64,000 bases of DNA from Legionella londiniensis (GTDB lineage: Bacteria; Pseudomonadota; Gammaproteobacteria; Legionellales; Legionellaceae). Shown here in pieces: positions 26,506-35,630 of the stretch. Positions within the stretch are counted from its first letter, which is position 1. Each line of letters starts with the position of its first letter. The stretch lies in assembly GCF_001467825.1 (NCBI RefSeq), contig NZ_LNYK01000001.1, forward strand, positions 105,621 through 169,620, given 5' to 3'. A program made the position numbers and the translations under genes. Under the pieces are notes generated by a model. The model was given only the letters and a program-made list of their open reading frames with translations. It ran no database searches and was not told the DNA's origin.

Positions 26506-27738
26506 CTAGCCATGGCGGAAAAGCTGATCCAGGGTCATACCAAGGCTTTCTTTTAATTCCTGGTTAACCTTTTTAATTTCTGCAATCCATCTTTTGGCAT
26601 CCGGCGAATCAATGGTTTTTAACTCACTGCCAGTAGGCAGACGATAGGGCAACAGTTTGAGGAATTCATATAAACTAAGCCGGGTTAGGTCGCGGCTCAA
26701 TATATAGTCGCCCTCGATTGTTGCTGTAATCAGTTTAAGTTCAAGGAATTTGGCAAGCATTTTATCCACGTCAATTTCAAATGGCTGCTCACTGACCTCA
26801 GTCAGCGTTTCAAGCGATACGCTATGTCCATGCTGTTGAGCCTTCCACAAGCATTGTAGCCACAACAGCGCATGGGAAAAACCATCAAGGGGAGCCCCTT
26901 TTCGCCTTTTGTGATGCACCGAGAGCGCATAACTGATTTCAGCGCCGAGCAAGGTAATCAGCCAAACCCAGTATATCCAGATTAAAAAAATCGGTATCGT
27001 AGCAAAAGCGCCGTACAGTAATTCGTAAGTGTCAATTTGACTGAGATAAAAAGCAAAGGCATGCTTGGCTGTTTCAAACAATAACGCAGCAACAGCAGCA
27101 CCGATGATTCCATGTGTGATTCTAACCGGGCAGTTTGGAACAACCACGTAAAGAAAAGTAAAACCAATGAGAGAAAGGAAAAAAGGAATGCTGTTAAAAA
27201 CCAGGGATGGCGCATAATAACCCCTGATGAGGGGAAGAGAAACAAAATACGAACTTGCAGCCAGGCTTAAACCAAGCAGAAATGGTGCAAGCGACAGAAT
27301 GGCCCAGTAAAGCAAAAAAGCGGTGACGCCATGCCTTGAAGTGCTGACCCGCCATATTTTATTCATTGAGCGCTCGATGGTATACATGACAAGGAGAGCG
27401 GTGACAAAGAGAAAAATCACGCCAATTACAGAGAGTTTTGTGACTTGCCTTGCAAAAAGCTGTAAATAATTCTGAATGATTTTACCTGTAGCCGGCACAA
27501 AATTCTCAAAAATAAAATCCTGCAGCGGCTGGGCGAGTTTCTGAAAAACTGGAAAAGATGACAGAATTGAAAATCCGACCGACATCAAAGGCACGATGGC
27601 GAGTAATGTGGCAAAAGCCAACGCCGAAGCGCGATAGGTACAATCGTCTTCAATAAAGTGCTTTATGACAAAGCGGGTGAAGCGCTTGCCCTCGTTGATT
27701 CGATTAGATAGCCATTTCTTTAATCGGAAGAGATCCAC
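26506..27738 (-). CDS. YihY/BrkB-family inner membrane protein
   Basis: The 410-residue protein has the six-helix YihY (formerly RNase BN) domain: CTYRASALAFATLLAIVPLMS at the start of the fold, TAFLLYWAILSLAPFLLG, and IPIFLIWIYWVWLITLLGAEISY (shown in part). About 130 cytosolic residues follow, with a winged-helix-like look (VDKMLAKFLELKLI). This longer form is common in gammaproteobacteria. Molecular function is unknown, and a transport or export role is suspected. The GTG start has GGAGG 11 bases upstream, which is long. It is the only gene of its transcription unit, with the cyd operon lying behind it on the same strand. Confidence 0.85.
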   Translation of the reverse strand: MDLFRLKKWLSNRINEGKRFTRFVIKHFIEDDCTYRASALAFATLLAIVPLMSVGFSILSSFPVFQKLAQPLQDFIFENFVPATGKIIQNYLQLFARQVTKLSVIGVIFLFVTALLVMYTIERSMNKIWRVSTSRHGVTAFLLYWAILSLAPFLLGLSLAASSYFVSLPLIRGYYAPSLVFNSIPFFLSLIGFTFLYVVVPNCPVRITHGIIGAAVAALLFETAKHAFAFYLSQIDTYELLYGAFATIPIFLIWIYWVWLITLLGAEISYALSVHHKRRKGAPLDGFSHALLWLQCLWKAQQHGHSVSLETLTEVSEQPFEIDVDKMLAKFLELKLITATIEGDYILSRDLTRLSLYEFLKLLPYRLPTGSELKTIDSPDAKRWIAEIKKVNQELKESLGMTLDQLFRHG

Positions 27739-27793
27739 TGTCTTTTTTGCCTCCTGACATCCTGTTGAGAGGTATGGGTATTAATCGCCCGCA

Positions 27794-27825
27794 TTTTGCC
27801 GCAATATCTTTTTACTGCGGCAAAA
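27794..27825. repeat. 10-bp perfect inverted repeat downstream of cydX
   Basis: TTTTGCCGCA (27794-27803) and TGCGGCAAAA (27816-27825) form a perfect stem with a 12-base loop. It starts 8 bases beyond the cydX stop codon on the minus strand, so it probably marks the 3' end of the cyd transcript. Confidence 0.6.
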
Positions 27826-27832
27826 GCATCAA

Positions 27833-27982
27833 TTAGTAATTGTTACCCTGAGCTGACTCATCTGTTGATTCAGATGCAAGCTTGGATGCGCTTTGATCGA
27901 TGCGCAATTCAAGCCAGATGGCATTTAAAATCGCAAATGTGCAAGCAAGACCTGTGCCCAAGATCCAGGAAAAATACCACAT
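27833..27982 (-). CDS. cydX: Cytochrome bd oxidase small subunit CydX
   Basis: A 49-residue single-helix protein begins MWYFSWILGTGLACTFAI and continues with LNAIWLEL, the hallmark of CydX (YbgT), which stabilises the haems of cytochrome bd. The hydrophilic tail is rich in Ser, Glu and Asp. AGGAGG lies 4 bases before the ATG, and the gene starts 8 bases after the cydB stop codon. At this size it is easily missed by automatic calling. Confidence 0.92.
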   Translation of the reverse strand: MWYFSWILGTGLACTFAILNAIWLELRIDQSASKLASESTDESAQGNNY

Positions 27983-27990
27983 AAGACCTC

Positions 27991-29127
27991 CTAATAAGCA
28001 GATTCCTGATTTTCAGCAATCCCAGTTTCTGTAACCTTGCCTCTTAATACCCGATATACCCAGGCAGTGTACGCGAGAATTATCGGCATCAATACAACTG
28101 TTGCTGCAAGCATGATATAAAGGGTCAATTGGCTTGACGAGCTATCCCAAACCAGCAGGCTTTGGGAAGGGTTGCTTGAGGAAGGAAGAATAAAGGGAAA
28201 CATGCTGACGCCAACAGTGGCAATAATGCTGCCCACTGTAATTGAGCTGAATATGAATGCAATTCCGGCAAATCTCGTCAACAATATGGCCAATAGCGCT
28301 GAAAGAATTGCAGCAATGGGGACGCCCATAAGCAAAGGAAAGCCCAAGTAATTTGCGAACCAGGCATTGTTCTCGCGAATTACAGTTTTATGCAAAGGAT
28401 TAGAAGGGCCGTCATGGGCAAGGAGGCTCGTCAGGCTATACCCGTCAATCCCATAATAAACCCATATTCCGCCTGCAATAAATAACAAAACAGTCAGAAG
28501 TGCGCATGCCCTGGCGGCCGCAATTGATCTGTTCTGCAAATGGCCTTCTGTTTTTATATTTAAAAAAAACGCACCGTGCATGGCTAACATCATGACAGAA
28601 AGCACACCGCATAATAAAGCAAATGGATTTAACAGAGCCAGAAAAGTTCCTGTATAAAAAACGCGGAGGCTGTCGTCAAAATTAAACGGCACCCCTTGCA
28701 ACACGTTGCCGACCGCGACGCCGAAAATCAAAGCGGGCACAAAGCCGCCGATGAAGAGGCAGGTATCCCAAATGGTTCGCCAGGTACGGTTGTCAAGTTT
28801 TGACCGGTATTTAAATCCAACAGGACGCAAAATAAGCGCAAGCAATATGACAAGCATGGCAAGATAAAATCCCGAAAAGGAAAGCGCATAAAGCGCGGGC
28901 CATGCGGCAAATATGGCGCCGCCGCCAAGAATGAACCAGACTTGATTACCCTCCCAGGTAGGGCCGATGCTGTTGATTAATATTCTGCGCTCCATGTCTG
29001 TTTTGGTCATGACAGGCAGCCACATGGCAACCCCCAGATCAAAACCGTCCATAATTGCAAAACCAATTAACAAGACACCCAGCAAAACCCACCAGATGAT
29101 CCGCAATGTTTCATAATCCAAGGTCAT
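27991..29127 (-). CDS. cydB: Cytochrome bd ubiquinol oxidase subunit II
   Basis: The 378-residue membrane subunit pairs with CydA. Its opening [21 protein letters not shown], with the DGFDLG motif, is characteristic, as is [17 protein letters not shown] in the second helix region (each given in part). About eight to nine hydrophobic segments are visible and length matches E. coli CydB. It lies between cydA (45 bases upstream) and cydX (8 bases downstream). Confidence 0.94.
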   Translation of the reverse strand: MTLDYETLRIIWWVLLGVLLIGFAIMDGFDLGVAMWLPVMTKTDMERRILINSIGPTWEGNQVWFILGGGAIFAAWPALYALSFSGFYLAMLVILLALILRPVGFKYRSKLDNRTWRTIWDTCLFIGGFVPALIFGVAVGNVLQGVPFNFDDSLRVFYTGTFLALLNPFALLCGVLSVMMLAMHGAFFLNIKTEGHLQNRSIAAARACALLTVLLFIAGGIWVYYGIDGYSLTSLLAHDGPSNPLHKTVIRENNAWFANYLGFPLLMGVPIAAILSALLAILLTRFAGIAFIFSSITVGSIIATVGVSMFPFILPSSSNPSQSLLVWDSSSSQLTLYIMLAATVVLMPIILAYTAWVYRVLRGKVTETGIAENQESAY

Positions 29128-29172
29128 AAGCTTTCTCCAAAAATCGTTTCGATTTTAGAACAGGTTTTTATC

Positions 29173-30699
29173 TTAATGAGCCATATTATCAGGGCCGAGC
29201 CGGATGTATTTAATCATCAAGTAAACCTCAACCACAGCAAGCACGGTATAAAAAATGATAAATCCCGAAAGTGAAGTCAGTACTTGCGCAACACTGATCG
29301 ATGACACGCCAAGATGGGTGGGCAGTATCCCATTGACCACCCATGGCTGACGTCCATACTCCGCCACAACCCAGCCAAGTTCCGCGGCTATCCAGGGCAG
29401 AGGCAGCGACCAGAAGGACAAATGCAAAAACCAGCGGGTTGTGTGCAATTTACGTTTGATAGACAAATAAAACCCGGTTGCAAAGAGGAAAATAAAAAAG
29501 AAACCGCAGGCTACCATAATCCGGAATGAGAAAAACAATGGTGTCACGTGAGGGCGTAAATCATTTGCTGCTTTATCAATTTGCTCTTCGCTGGCATCGG
29601 TGACTGTTTCAGTATATTTTTTTAACAAGAGGCCGTATCCCAGAAATTCGCCATGGGCTTTAAAGTCGGCTTTTGCTTGCTCATCCTTGGGGTTTTTTTG
29701 TAATCGGGTAAGCGCGTCATAAGCCAGTATGCCTTCTCGAATTTTTTCTTTGCCCTCTGCGACAAGTTCATTCATGCCTTCCAGCGGTTCAGAAATAGAA
29801 CGGGTTGCAATTAAGCCCAAAACATAAGGCACTTCAAAGCCGTAATCGGTAGACATGGTTTTTTCATTGGGCCATCCAAGAACGGTTAAACCTGCCGGCG
29901 GTTTTTCTGTATGCCACATCGCTTCCATTGCGGCCAGTTTCATTTTCTGAGTGTGGTTTGCAACGTAGCCGCTTTCGTCGCCCAGTACGACCACAGATAA
30001 GGCTGAAGCCAGGCCAAATGATGCAGCCACGGTCATTGACCGTTTGGCAAATGCTTCATTTCGCCCGCGCAGCAGGAAATAAGCGCTAACTGCCAGCACA
30101 AAAATAGCGCCGGTCACATAGCCGGCGCTGATGGTATGAACAAATTTAGCTTGGGCTACGGGGTTAAACAGCACTTCAAAAAAATCATTGACTTCCATGC
30201 GCATCGTTTCAAAATCAAATTGCGCCCCCACCGGATTTCCCATCCAGCCATTGGCAATTAAAATCCAGAGTGCTGATAAATTAGTCCCCAGGGCCAAAAG
30301 CCATGTGCAACACATATGTTGAAACCGGCTTAATTTATTCCAGCCAAAGAAAAACAAGCCGACAAACGTTGCTTCCAGAAAAAAAGCCATCAAGCCTTCG
30401 ATAGCGAGCGGCGCGCCAAAAACATCGCCAACATAATGAGAGTAATAAGCCCAGTTGGTGCCAAACTGAAATTCCAGCGTTAGCCCTGTGGCAACACCCA
30501 AAACAAAATTGATACCAAAAAGAATGCCCCAGTACTTAACCATTTGCCGCCAGATTTCTCTGCCGGTCATGACAAAAACTGTCTCCATGATGGCGAGGAG
30601 TACCGATAATCCGAGGGTAAGGGGCACAAACAGGAAGTGATATAAAGCAGTGAGCGCAAATTGCAGACGGGAGAGATCGACAACATCAAAACCAAACAT
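29173..30699 (-). CDS. cydA: Cytochrome bd ubiquinol oxidase subunit I
   Basis: This 508-residue subunit oxidises ubiquinol and reduces O2 with high affinity. Likely haem ligands are His21 (ALYHFLF), His188 (KFVHTIS) and the Met in FRIMVACG. GWMGNPVGAQ and the EGLMAFFLEATF segment with the proton-channel glutamates are intact. The region between about residues 250 and 380 is long, so this is the long-Q-loop (bd-I type) enzyme rather than a cyanide-insensitive CioA short form. GAGG lies 6 bases before ATG 30699, and an upstream in-frame start is less likely. It is the second gene of cydP-A-B-X. Confidence 0.95.
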   Translation of the reverse strand: MFGFDVVDLSRLQFALTALYHFLFVPLTLGLSVLLAIMETVFVMTGREIWRQMVKYWGILFGINFVLGVATGLTLEFQFGTNWAYYSHYVGDVFGAPLAIEGLMAFFLEATFVGLFFFGWNKLSRFQHMCCTWLLALGTNLSALWILIANGWMGNPVGAQFDFETMRMEVNDFFEVLFNPVAQAKFVHTISAGYVTGAIFVLAVSAYFLLRGRNEAFAKRSMTVAASFGLASALSVVVLGDESGYVANHTQKMKLAAMEAMWHTEKPPAGLTVLGWPNEKTMSTDYGFEVPYVLGLIATRSISEPLEGMNELVAEGKEKIREGILAYDALTRLQKNPKDEQAKADFKAHGEFLGYGLLLKKYTETVTDASEEQIDKAANDLRPHVTPLFFSFRIMVACGFFFIFLFATGFYLSIKRKLHTTRWFLHLSFWSLPLPWIAAELGWVVAEYGRQPWVVNGILPTHLGVSSISVAQVLTSLSGFIIFYTVLAVVEVYLMIKYIRLGPDNMAH

Positions 30700-30776
30700 G
30701 GTATACCTCGCTATCAATATTTTAAAAATGGCAAGCATTCTTTCAGATAACAGAGCAAACTCTTAATCTGAAAAGG

Positions 30777-30974
30777 TTAAGCTTCCTTAATCTGTATGTT
30801 TTGTAAATGCTTGGGCGAAGTGGACTGGATTTTATTTACTTCAGAACCTAGTAGCCATTGGCGTGCGTCTTTTTGGGGTTTTTCAATACCCTTAAAACAC
30901 AGTACCCATAAAGCCGTGAGCAGGGTAAATTTGACAAGGAGTGTTACAAGAACATCGCGTGTCAGAGGTTTCAT
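30777..30974 (-). CDS. cydP: Cytochrome oxidase putative small subunit CydP
   Basis: The 65-residue protein has a charged N-terminus (MKPLTRDVLVTLLVK), one transmembrane helix (FTLLTALWVLCF) and a hydrophilic tail. This matches the small protein called CydP that precedes cydAB in several proteobacteria and affects oxidase activity. It lies 77 bases upstream of cydA on the same strand. A TATAAT-like -10 for the operon is visible on the minus strand at 31024-31029, without a good -35. Confidence 0.75.
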   Translation of the reverse strand: MKPLTRDVLVTLLVKFTLLTALWVLCFKGIEKPQKDARQWLLGSEVNKIQSTSPKHLQNIQIKEA

Positions 30975-31151
30975 GGCAGTAGTCCGATTAAATTTAGGTT
31001 GCTGATGTACCGGGTCAGTGAGGATTATAACAGATATGTCATAAACAAAAACATCTTTGTTATGGATATGCTTCGTGCAAAAAGTCGAACATCGCGTTAA
31101 AAAATTAAATCCTTTTTTGTTGCAGCTTATTGCTGATCAGATAATAATCAC

Positions 31152-31193
31152 TGTCTACAAAAAGTAGACAAAAAATGTGTTCTGAATTATAAT
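31152..31193 (+). promoter_or_regulatory. Near-consensus promoter overlapped by a palindromic operator
   Basis: TAGACA (31165-31170) and TATAAT (31188-31193) are 17 bases apart, matching the sigma70 consensus at 11 of 12 positions. The perfect palindrome TGTCTAC-AAAAA-GTAGACA (31152-31170) contains the -35 box in its right arm. A protein bound there would block polymerase, so this looks like a repressor operator. It lies 32 bases before the start of the large FAD protein. Confidence 0.65.
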
Positions 31194-31224
31194 TATTGCG
31201 CAACCCCAAATATAGAGTGTTATC

Positions 31225-34212
31225 ATGCCTGCAAATTCTTTCTCTATTTACAAGCCGGATGAAGTTGAAAACGTCATTGTCGGTACGGATTTTTTTTCCT
31301 TGATTGAAGCAATCAATATTGGTGAAGACGCAGGTGAACAAAAACCGAAAACGCTTCTCATCCGCAATTATCTGGAAAAAGATGAAACTCTTCTTGCGGA
31401 ACCATTCATTGAGAAGCTGCTTGAAGGTTATGAGGATAAAGAAAATAGCCAGGTTCAAAACATTTTAAGCAAAAAACCGCTCACTAAATCGGATTTAACC
31501 AAACTTCTGCAGTATGATTCATTCATTGATCATATCTTTAAAAATTGTAAAGACAAGAATGTAGCAACAGAAGTCAAACAGAATAAGGCCGCTAAAACCT
31601 GGGATGATTTGCTTGCTTTTCTCATCAAAACAGCACGATTCCATGGCGCGGTGATTGACCCCCTCTATAATATCAGTAATGTTGAAAACGACATCCAAAA
31701 AAAATATAAGCAGGTTAAGAACATTGTTAATCCTCTGAAAATTTCAGAAGCTCCCAAAAATGAAGAAGTCGAAACCGTGATTGTAGGCGCAGGCCCTATT
31801 GGGCTTTTAAATGCAATTGGGTTGTTGCATAACAAGCCTGACATGAAGCTTGTTATTCTTGAAAAATATGATGAATACAAGCGCAACCATACCTTAATGG
31901 TTGATTACCGGCAAATTGAGAAGTTCTTAAAGGTCAGCTCCAATCCGAATCCTGATCCTGCCATTGCGGAATTGGTGAGGCGCACGAAAAAGAACAAATA
32001 CATCCGCATTTCTGAAATTGAACATTTGCTGAAAAACCGTGCTGTGGAATTAGGCGCTCACCTGATTACGGGCCATGGCGTCGCTGATGTTCAAAAGGAA
32101 ATATTTGAAACATATCCCAATGCCGGCTTAATCATTGGCGCAGATGGAACGCGAAGCGTGGTTTCCCAGCAGGCTATGGGAAATATCAGTCAGTATCAAG
32201 TTGTAGCAGGGCAGGGAGATGATGAAGAACTCCAAGAGAATGCAATTCATGTAAGCCGCGGCAACGACGGTAAAATCCAGTATTCCATGAAAACAATTGA
32301 TGGAAAAGAAGTTAGGAATATAGCAACGGATATTGATGCCCCTCAAACGTTGGGTGAGCAAGATATTGAGCCTCTTAAAAAGGATATTCAAACAGCTGCA
32401 GCCAGAAATTATCACGCGGGCAATACCGTCAAGCGAGAGTTTGATTTTGTTTTGCAGTTTCGTTTTGAAATAGAAGGCGAGGCGCCTGCTATTCCGCTGC
32501 CAACCCTTGTACGTTTCATGCAGAATTATGGGCTGACCTGCGATGAATATGTGGGTAAAACCGATGCTCAGGGTAAGACCCCCATCACGTTTCAAATGAT
32601 GATTTCCAAAGAGCATTATCAAATCCTTGAAAAATTTGCCAAATCCGGCAATCCTGTTAAACCCTTTTCAGGCACGGATGAGGAAAGGATGGCCCAGGTT
32701 CCCGAGATTTTAATGCAGCAGCTTAAAGGATACCTTGGCTTGCGATTGCGGCACTTCACCGGAGAAGATGATATTGTAGCCCTTGACAAGGCAACCATCA
32801 GTGTCAATGAAGCGCCGGCTACCTTTGCCAAAGAAGTCTACAAAAAAGTGAATGATCGCCGCGTGCTTTTACTTGGGGATGCAGGTCTTGGTTTATCCTA
32901 TTTCAAAGGAATTAATGCCGGATTTGAAGCATCGGCCAAAGCATTTCCGCATTTGCTTAAAGATGCGAAAGAAAGCGATACCGGCCTTAAAGATGAATAC
33001 AAGGATTGGTTTGAAAACACTTACGCCCCGCAAAAAGTCAATGAAGTTCGTGATTACAGCGTATTTCGCATTGGTCTTTTGGTTCGCTTCTTTAAAACGC
33101 TGCAGTTTATTTTCCGCAGTGACTTGTTGATGCGCGGCGAAACAGCTGAAAAAACCGTTGATTTATACCTAGGTCATTTAAAAGCGGTTCGGGCCGAGCA
33201 GGATAAAATGGTCACTTTTATACCCAAAAAGCGCCCCTCTTTTGCACAGTTATGGTATAACTTTAAAGCCAAAGTTAAAGATGTATCGCCTTATACGTTG
33301 GCTTCCGTTTCCTCTGCCAGCGAGTCTTTGGAGTCATTTTCATCAGAAATGGAAGAGCCGCCTGTGCCAAAATTGCCTAAATGGACCCATGCCTATGAGC
33401 ATAACGGCAAGCGGCTAGAGAGTGTTTTAACCTTCAGGCCCAAGGACAGCTGGATAATTCTTCGTGAAATTGGTAAAAATATTAAGGAAGGAGTTAAGCC
33501 CTATAAATCCTGGTTTTATGTTTTAAGAGATTTGGCAGCGCCGCTTAGGGCATTATACAACCTCCTTGCAGGCATCACCTTGATCCTGACAGCATTGCCT
33601 ATCGAATTATTTAAAGGAGTTTATGGGCTGTTGTTTCCTGCCCAAAATGAAACCCGCCTGTCTAATCTCGGCATCAGTGTCGTTTCATTTTTCAGCAGGC
33701 TGCTGGAAGGCGTATCCCGCCTGGTTCTCGCGGTTAGCCTCGCTGTTTCAACGGTTTTTCTGCCGTTTAAATTAGGAGCCCGTGGCATCAGTACCTTGGC
33801 GCACCATTTAAAAGAGCCCTTGATTATTGAAAACAACCATAGAATCAAGACATTAGTCCATGATGGCGAAGAGATATTGCCCAAGGTTGAAGAAGTTAAT
33901 AGGCAAAATGAAGAACTGGATCAAACCAGCGGTATTGAAGCACTAAACAATACTTCCGTGAATGCGAATAAAAAACCATTAGAGGTTAAAAAATTATCTT
34001 CTATCGCATTGGAATTGCATACACAGTATGAAAAATATGCGAGCCGCCATCAGGCAACCAATGTTTCAAAAGAAGATGAAAAGAAAGCTTACAAAGAGTG
34101 CGTCAGTAAAGGAGATGCAGAATCCTATCACCGCTATTTTGGCCTATTTAAGCCAAAAGCTCCTGTTAAAGCTCAAGAGGAGATTAAGCTCGATAACCTG
34201 AAGCTTCAATAA
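31225..34212 (+). CDS. Large FAD-monooxygenase-like protein with membrane C-terminus
   Basis: The 995-residue protein has three parts. Residues 14-60 look like a worn Rossmann unit: VENVIVGTDFFSLIEAI parallels the true FAD motif VETVIVGAGPIGLLNAI at 182-198, but the GxGxxG glycines are lost. Residues about 182-600 form a PHBH/MICAL-like flavin monooxygenase fold, with GAGPIG at 188-193, the GADGTRS motif at 305-311 and the GD motif (LLLGDAGLG) at about 551. From about 770 to 855 two long hydrophobic stretches suggest membrane hairpins, followed by a charged coiled tail. The ending KAQEEIKLDNLKLQ is acidic then leucine-rich, as in many Dot/Icm substrates, so an effector role is possible but unproven. 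Cofactor binding is well supported; substrate is unknown. Confidence 0.75.
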   Translation: MPANSFSIYKPDEVENVIVGTDFFSLIEAINIGEDAGEQKPKTLLIRNYLEKDETLLAEPFIEKLLEGYEDKENSQVQNILSKKPLTKSDLTKLLQYDSFIDHIFKNCKDKNVATEVKQNKAAKTWDDLLAFLIKTARFHGAVIDPLYNISNVENDIQKKYKQVKNIVNPLKISEAPKNEEVETVIVGAGPIGLLNAIGLLHNKPDMKLVILEKYDEYKRNHTLMVDYRQIEKFLKVSSNPNPDPAIAELVRRTKKNKYIRISEIEHLLKNRAVELGAHLITGHGVADVQKEIFETYPNAGLIIGADGTRSVVSQQAMGNISQYQVVAGQGDDEELQENAIHVSRGNDGKIQYSMKTIDGKEVRNIATDIDAPQTLGEQDIEPLKKDIQTAAARNYHAGNTVKREFDFVLQFRFEIEGEAPAIPLPTLVRFMQNYGLTCDEYVGKTDAQGKTPITFQMMISKEHYQILEKFAKSGNPVKPFSGTDEERMAQVPEILMQQLKGYLGLRLRHFTGEDDIVALDKATISVNEAPATFAKEVYKKVNDRRVLLLGDAGLGLSYFKGINAGFEASAKAFPHLLKDAKESDTGLKDEYKDWFENTYAPQKVNEVRDYSVFRIGLLVRFFKTLQFIFRSDLLMRGETAEKTVDLYLGHLKAVRAEQDKMVTFIPKKRPSFAQLWYNFKAKVKDVSPYTLASVSSASESLESFSSEMEEPPVPKLPKWTHAYEHNGKRLESVLTFRPKDSWIILREIGKNIKEGVKPYKSWFYVLRDLAAPLRALYNLLAGITLILTALPIELFKGVYGLLFPAQNETRLSNLGISVVSFFSRLLEGVSRLVLAVSLAVSTVFLPFKLGARGISTLAHHLKEPLIIENNHRIKTLVHDGEEILPKVEEVNRQNEELDQTSGIEALNNTSVNANKKPLEVKKLSSIALELHTQYEKYASRHQATNVSKEDEKKAYKECVSKGDAESYHRYFGLFKPKAPVKAQEEIKLDNLKLQ

Positions 34213-34238
34213 GCCAAAAAATTCAATTCACCTGCCAG

Positions 34239-34270
34239 CCCGGATTAGACCAGTTATAATCCGGGATTTT
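34239..34270 (+). terminator. Probable intrinsic terminator, REP-like hairpin
   Basis: CCCGGATTA (34239-34247) pairs with TAATCCGGG (34257-34265) around a 9-base loop, followed by ATTTT. It lies 26 bases after the stop codon of the FAD protein and resembles the other CCCG-N-ATTA palindromes in this window. Confidence 0.6.
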
Positions 34271-34403
34271 CTTAAATTTGCGTATGAGCAACACTAATAC
34301 CGTACATTCCACAACCAGCAAAGATGCCGACCTCAAAACCCATCCGTGAGGTTTGATCTGATTTGGGTTATCATCCATTTTTTATTCCAAAGAAGTAAAA
34401 AAC

Positions 34404-35630
34404 TTGAAAGGCAGATCCTTGAGGATAAAACAATCTGTCAGCCTTAAGAGATCCTTAAGGCTTATGCTGGTCACCTTTTATGGTTTGGGCACCATTTTGG
34501 GGGCGGGCATTTATGTGCTGATAGGCAAGGTTGCAGCCCAGGCAGGTATTTATACCCCTCTGGCTTTTTTGCTTGCCTCATTGATTGCATTTTTTACTGC
34601 TGTTTCCTATGCGGAATTGAGCTCCCGATATCCATTGAGCGCTGGAGAAGCGGCATATGTTGAAGAAGCCTTTCAAAAAAAATGGTTGTCCCAATTAATT
34701 GGCTGGCTTGTCGTTTTGACGGGCGTTGTGTCTGCTGCAGCCATCACGCAGGGATTTGTTGGATATTTACAGGTTTTTGTGACACTTCCCCAATGGCTTG
34801 CTGTCTTTTTGCTGTTGTTTTGTATGGGCGCGGTTGCTGTTTTGGGCATCACTGAGTCTGCCGTAATGGTTATGATCATTACCCTGATTGAACTTCTCGG
34901 CCTGTTGCTTATTCTGTTTTATGCCGCAGACAGTTTTCAAAAATTGCCCGTGCTTTGGCAAGAGAAGCCGCCTTTCATGCTCAAGGATTGGGCCGGGGTT
35001 ATTTCAGGGGCTTTTATTGCTTTTTATGCCTATATTGGCTTTGAAGATATGGTTAACATCGCAGAAGAAATAAAAAATCCTGAAAAAACGCTGCCGGCCG
35101 CAATTTTCCTGGCGCTGGCCTTGGCGAGTTTTTTGTATATTATTGTCGCGTTGGCGATGATATTGGTATTGCCCATGTCTCTGTTGAGTACAACTGATGC
35201 GCCGCTTGCCGCGTTTATTACACAAAAAGGATATTCACCTTTTTTAATATCTCTCATTAGCATGGTGGCAATCGTTAATGGCGCTTTTGCCCAGATTATT
35301 ATGGCTTCACGGGTGATTTACGGAATGGCAAAGAAGCAAAAAACACTGGCTTTTTTTGCAAGCGTCAATCCAAAAACCCAAACGCCAATTTGGGCCACGG
35401 CCTTTGTGGTCTTTATCATTCTTTTTTTAGCCTTGGGGTTTAATATCGAAGTGTTGGCAAAGGCGACAAGCAGCATCATTTTGTGCGTTTTTGCAGTCAT
35501 TAATCTCGCTCTAATCGTCATCAAAGTGAAAGGTATTGATGCGGGAGCCGGGAAAAATTACTCGTTATTATTTCCTATGGTTGGTTTTTTGATTACCTTG
35601 GTATTTTTATTCAGCCAACTATGGTTTTAG
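34404..35630 (+). CDS. APC-superfamily amino acid permease
   Basis: The 408-residue membrane protein belongs to the amino acid-polyamine-organocation superfamily. GLGTILGAGIYVLIGKVA is the first-helix unwound motif, SAGEAAYVEEAF follows helix 2-3, and GAFIAFYAYIGFEDMVNIAEE is the helix 6 signature with the substrate-contacting Gly-Phe-Glu. About twelve hydrophobic segments are present. Substrate is probably a neutral or cationic amino acid, but not determined. Start choice is uncertain: TTG at 34404 or TTG at 34419, the latter having AAAGG 8 bases upstream. Its stop codon lies inside the left arm of a long inverted repeat. Confidence 0.82.
   Translation: MKGRSLRIKQSVSLKRSLRLMLVTFYGLGTILGAGIYVLIGKVAAQAGIYTPLAFLLASLIAFFTAVSYAELSSRYPLSAGEAAYVEEAFQKKWLSQLIGWLVVLTGVVSAAAITQGFVGYLQVFVTLPQWLAVFLLLFCMGAVAVLGITESAVMVMIITLIELLGLLLILFYAADSFQKLPVLWQEKPPFMLKDWAGVISGAFIAFYAYIGFEDMVNIAEEIKNPEKTLPAAIFLALALASFLYIIVALAMILVLPMSLLSTTDAPLAAFITQKGYSPFLISLISMVAIVNGAFAQIIMASRVIYGMAKKQKTLAFFASVNPKTQTPIWATAFVVFIILFLALGFNIEVLAKATSSIILCVFAVINLALIVIKVKGIDAGAGKNYSLLFPMVGFLITLVFLFSQLWF

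Noticed and set aside
27796..27984. 62-codon plus-strand frame opposite cydX
   Set aside because: It is the antisense shadow of cydX, which has the family motif and a strong ribosome-binding site.
34284..34349. 22-codon frame (MSNTNTVHSTTSKDADLKTHP) after the FAD protein
   Set aside because: No ribosome-binding site and no known homologue; it lies behind a probable terminator. Recorded only as a curiosity.
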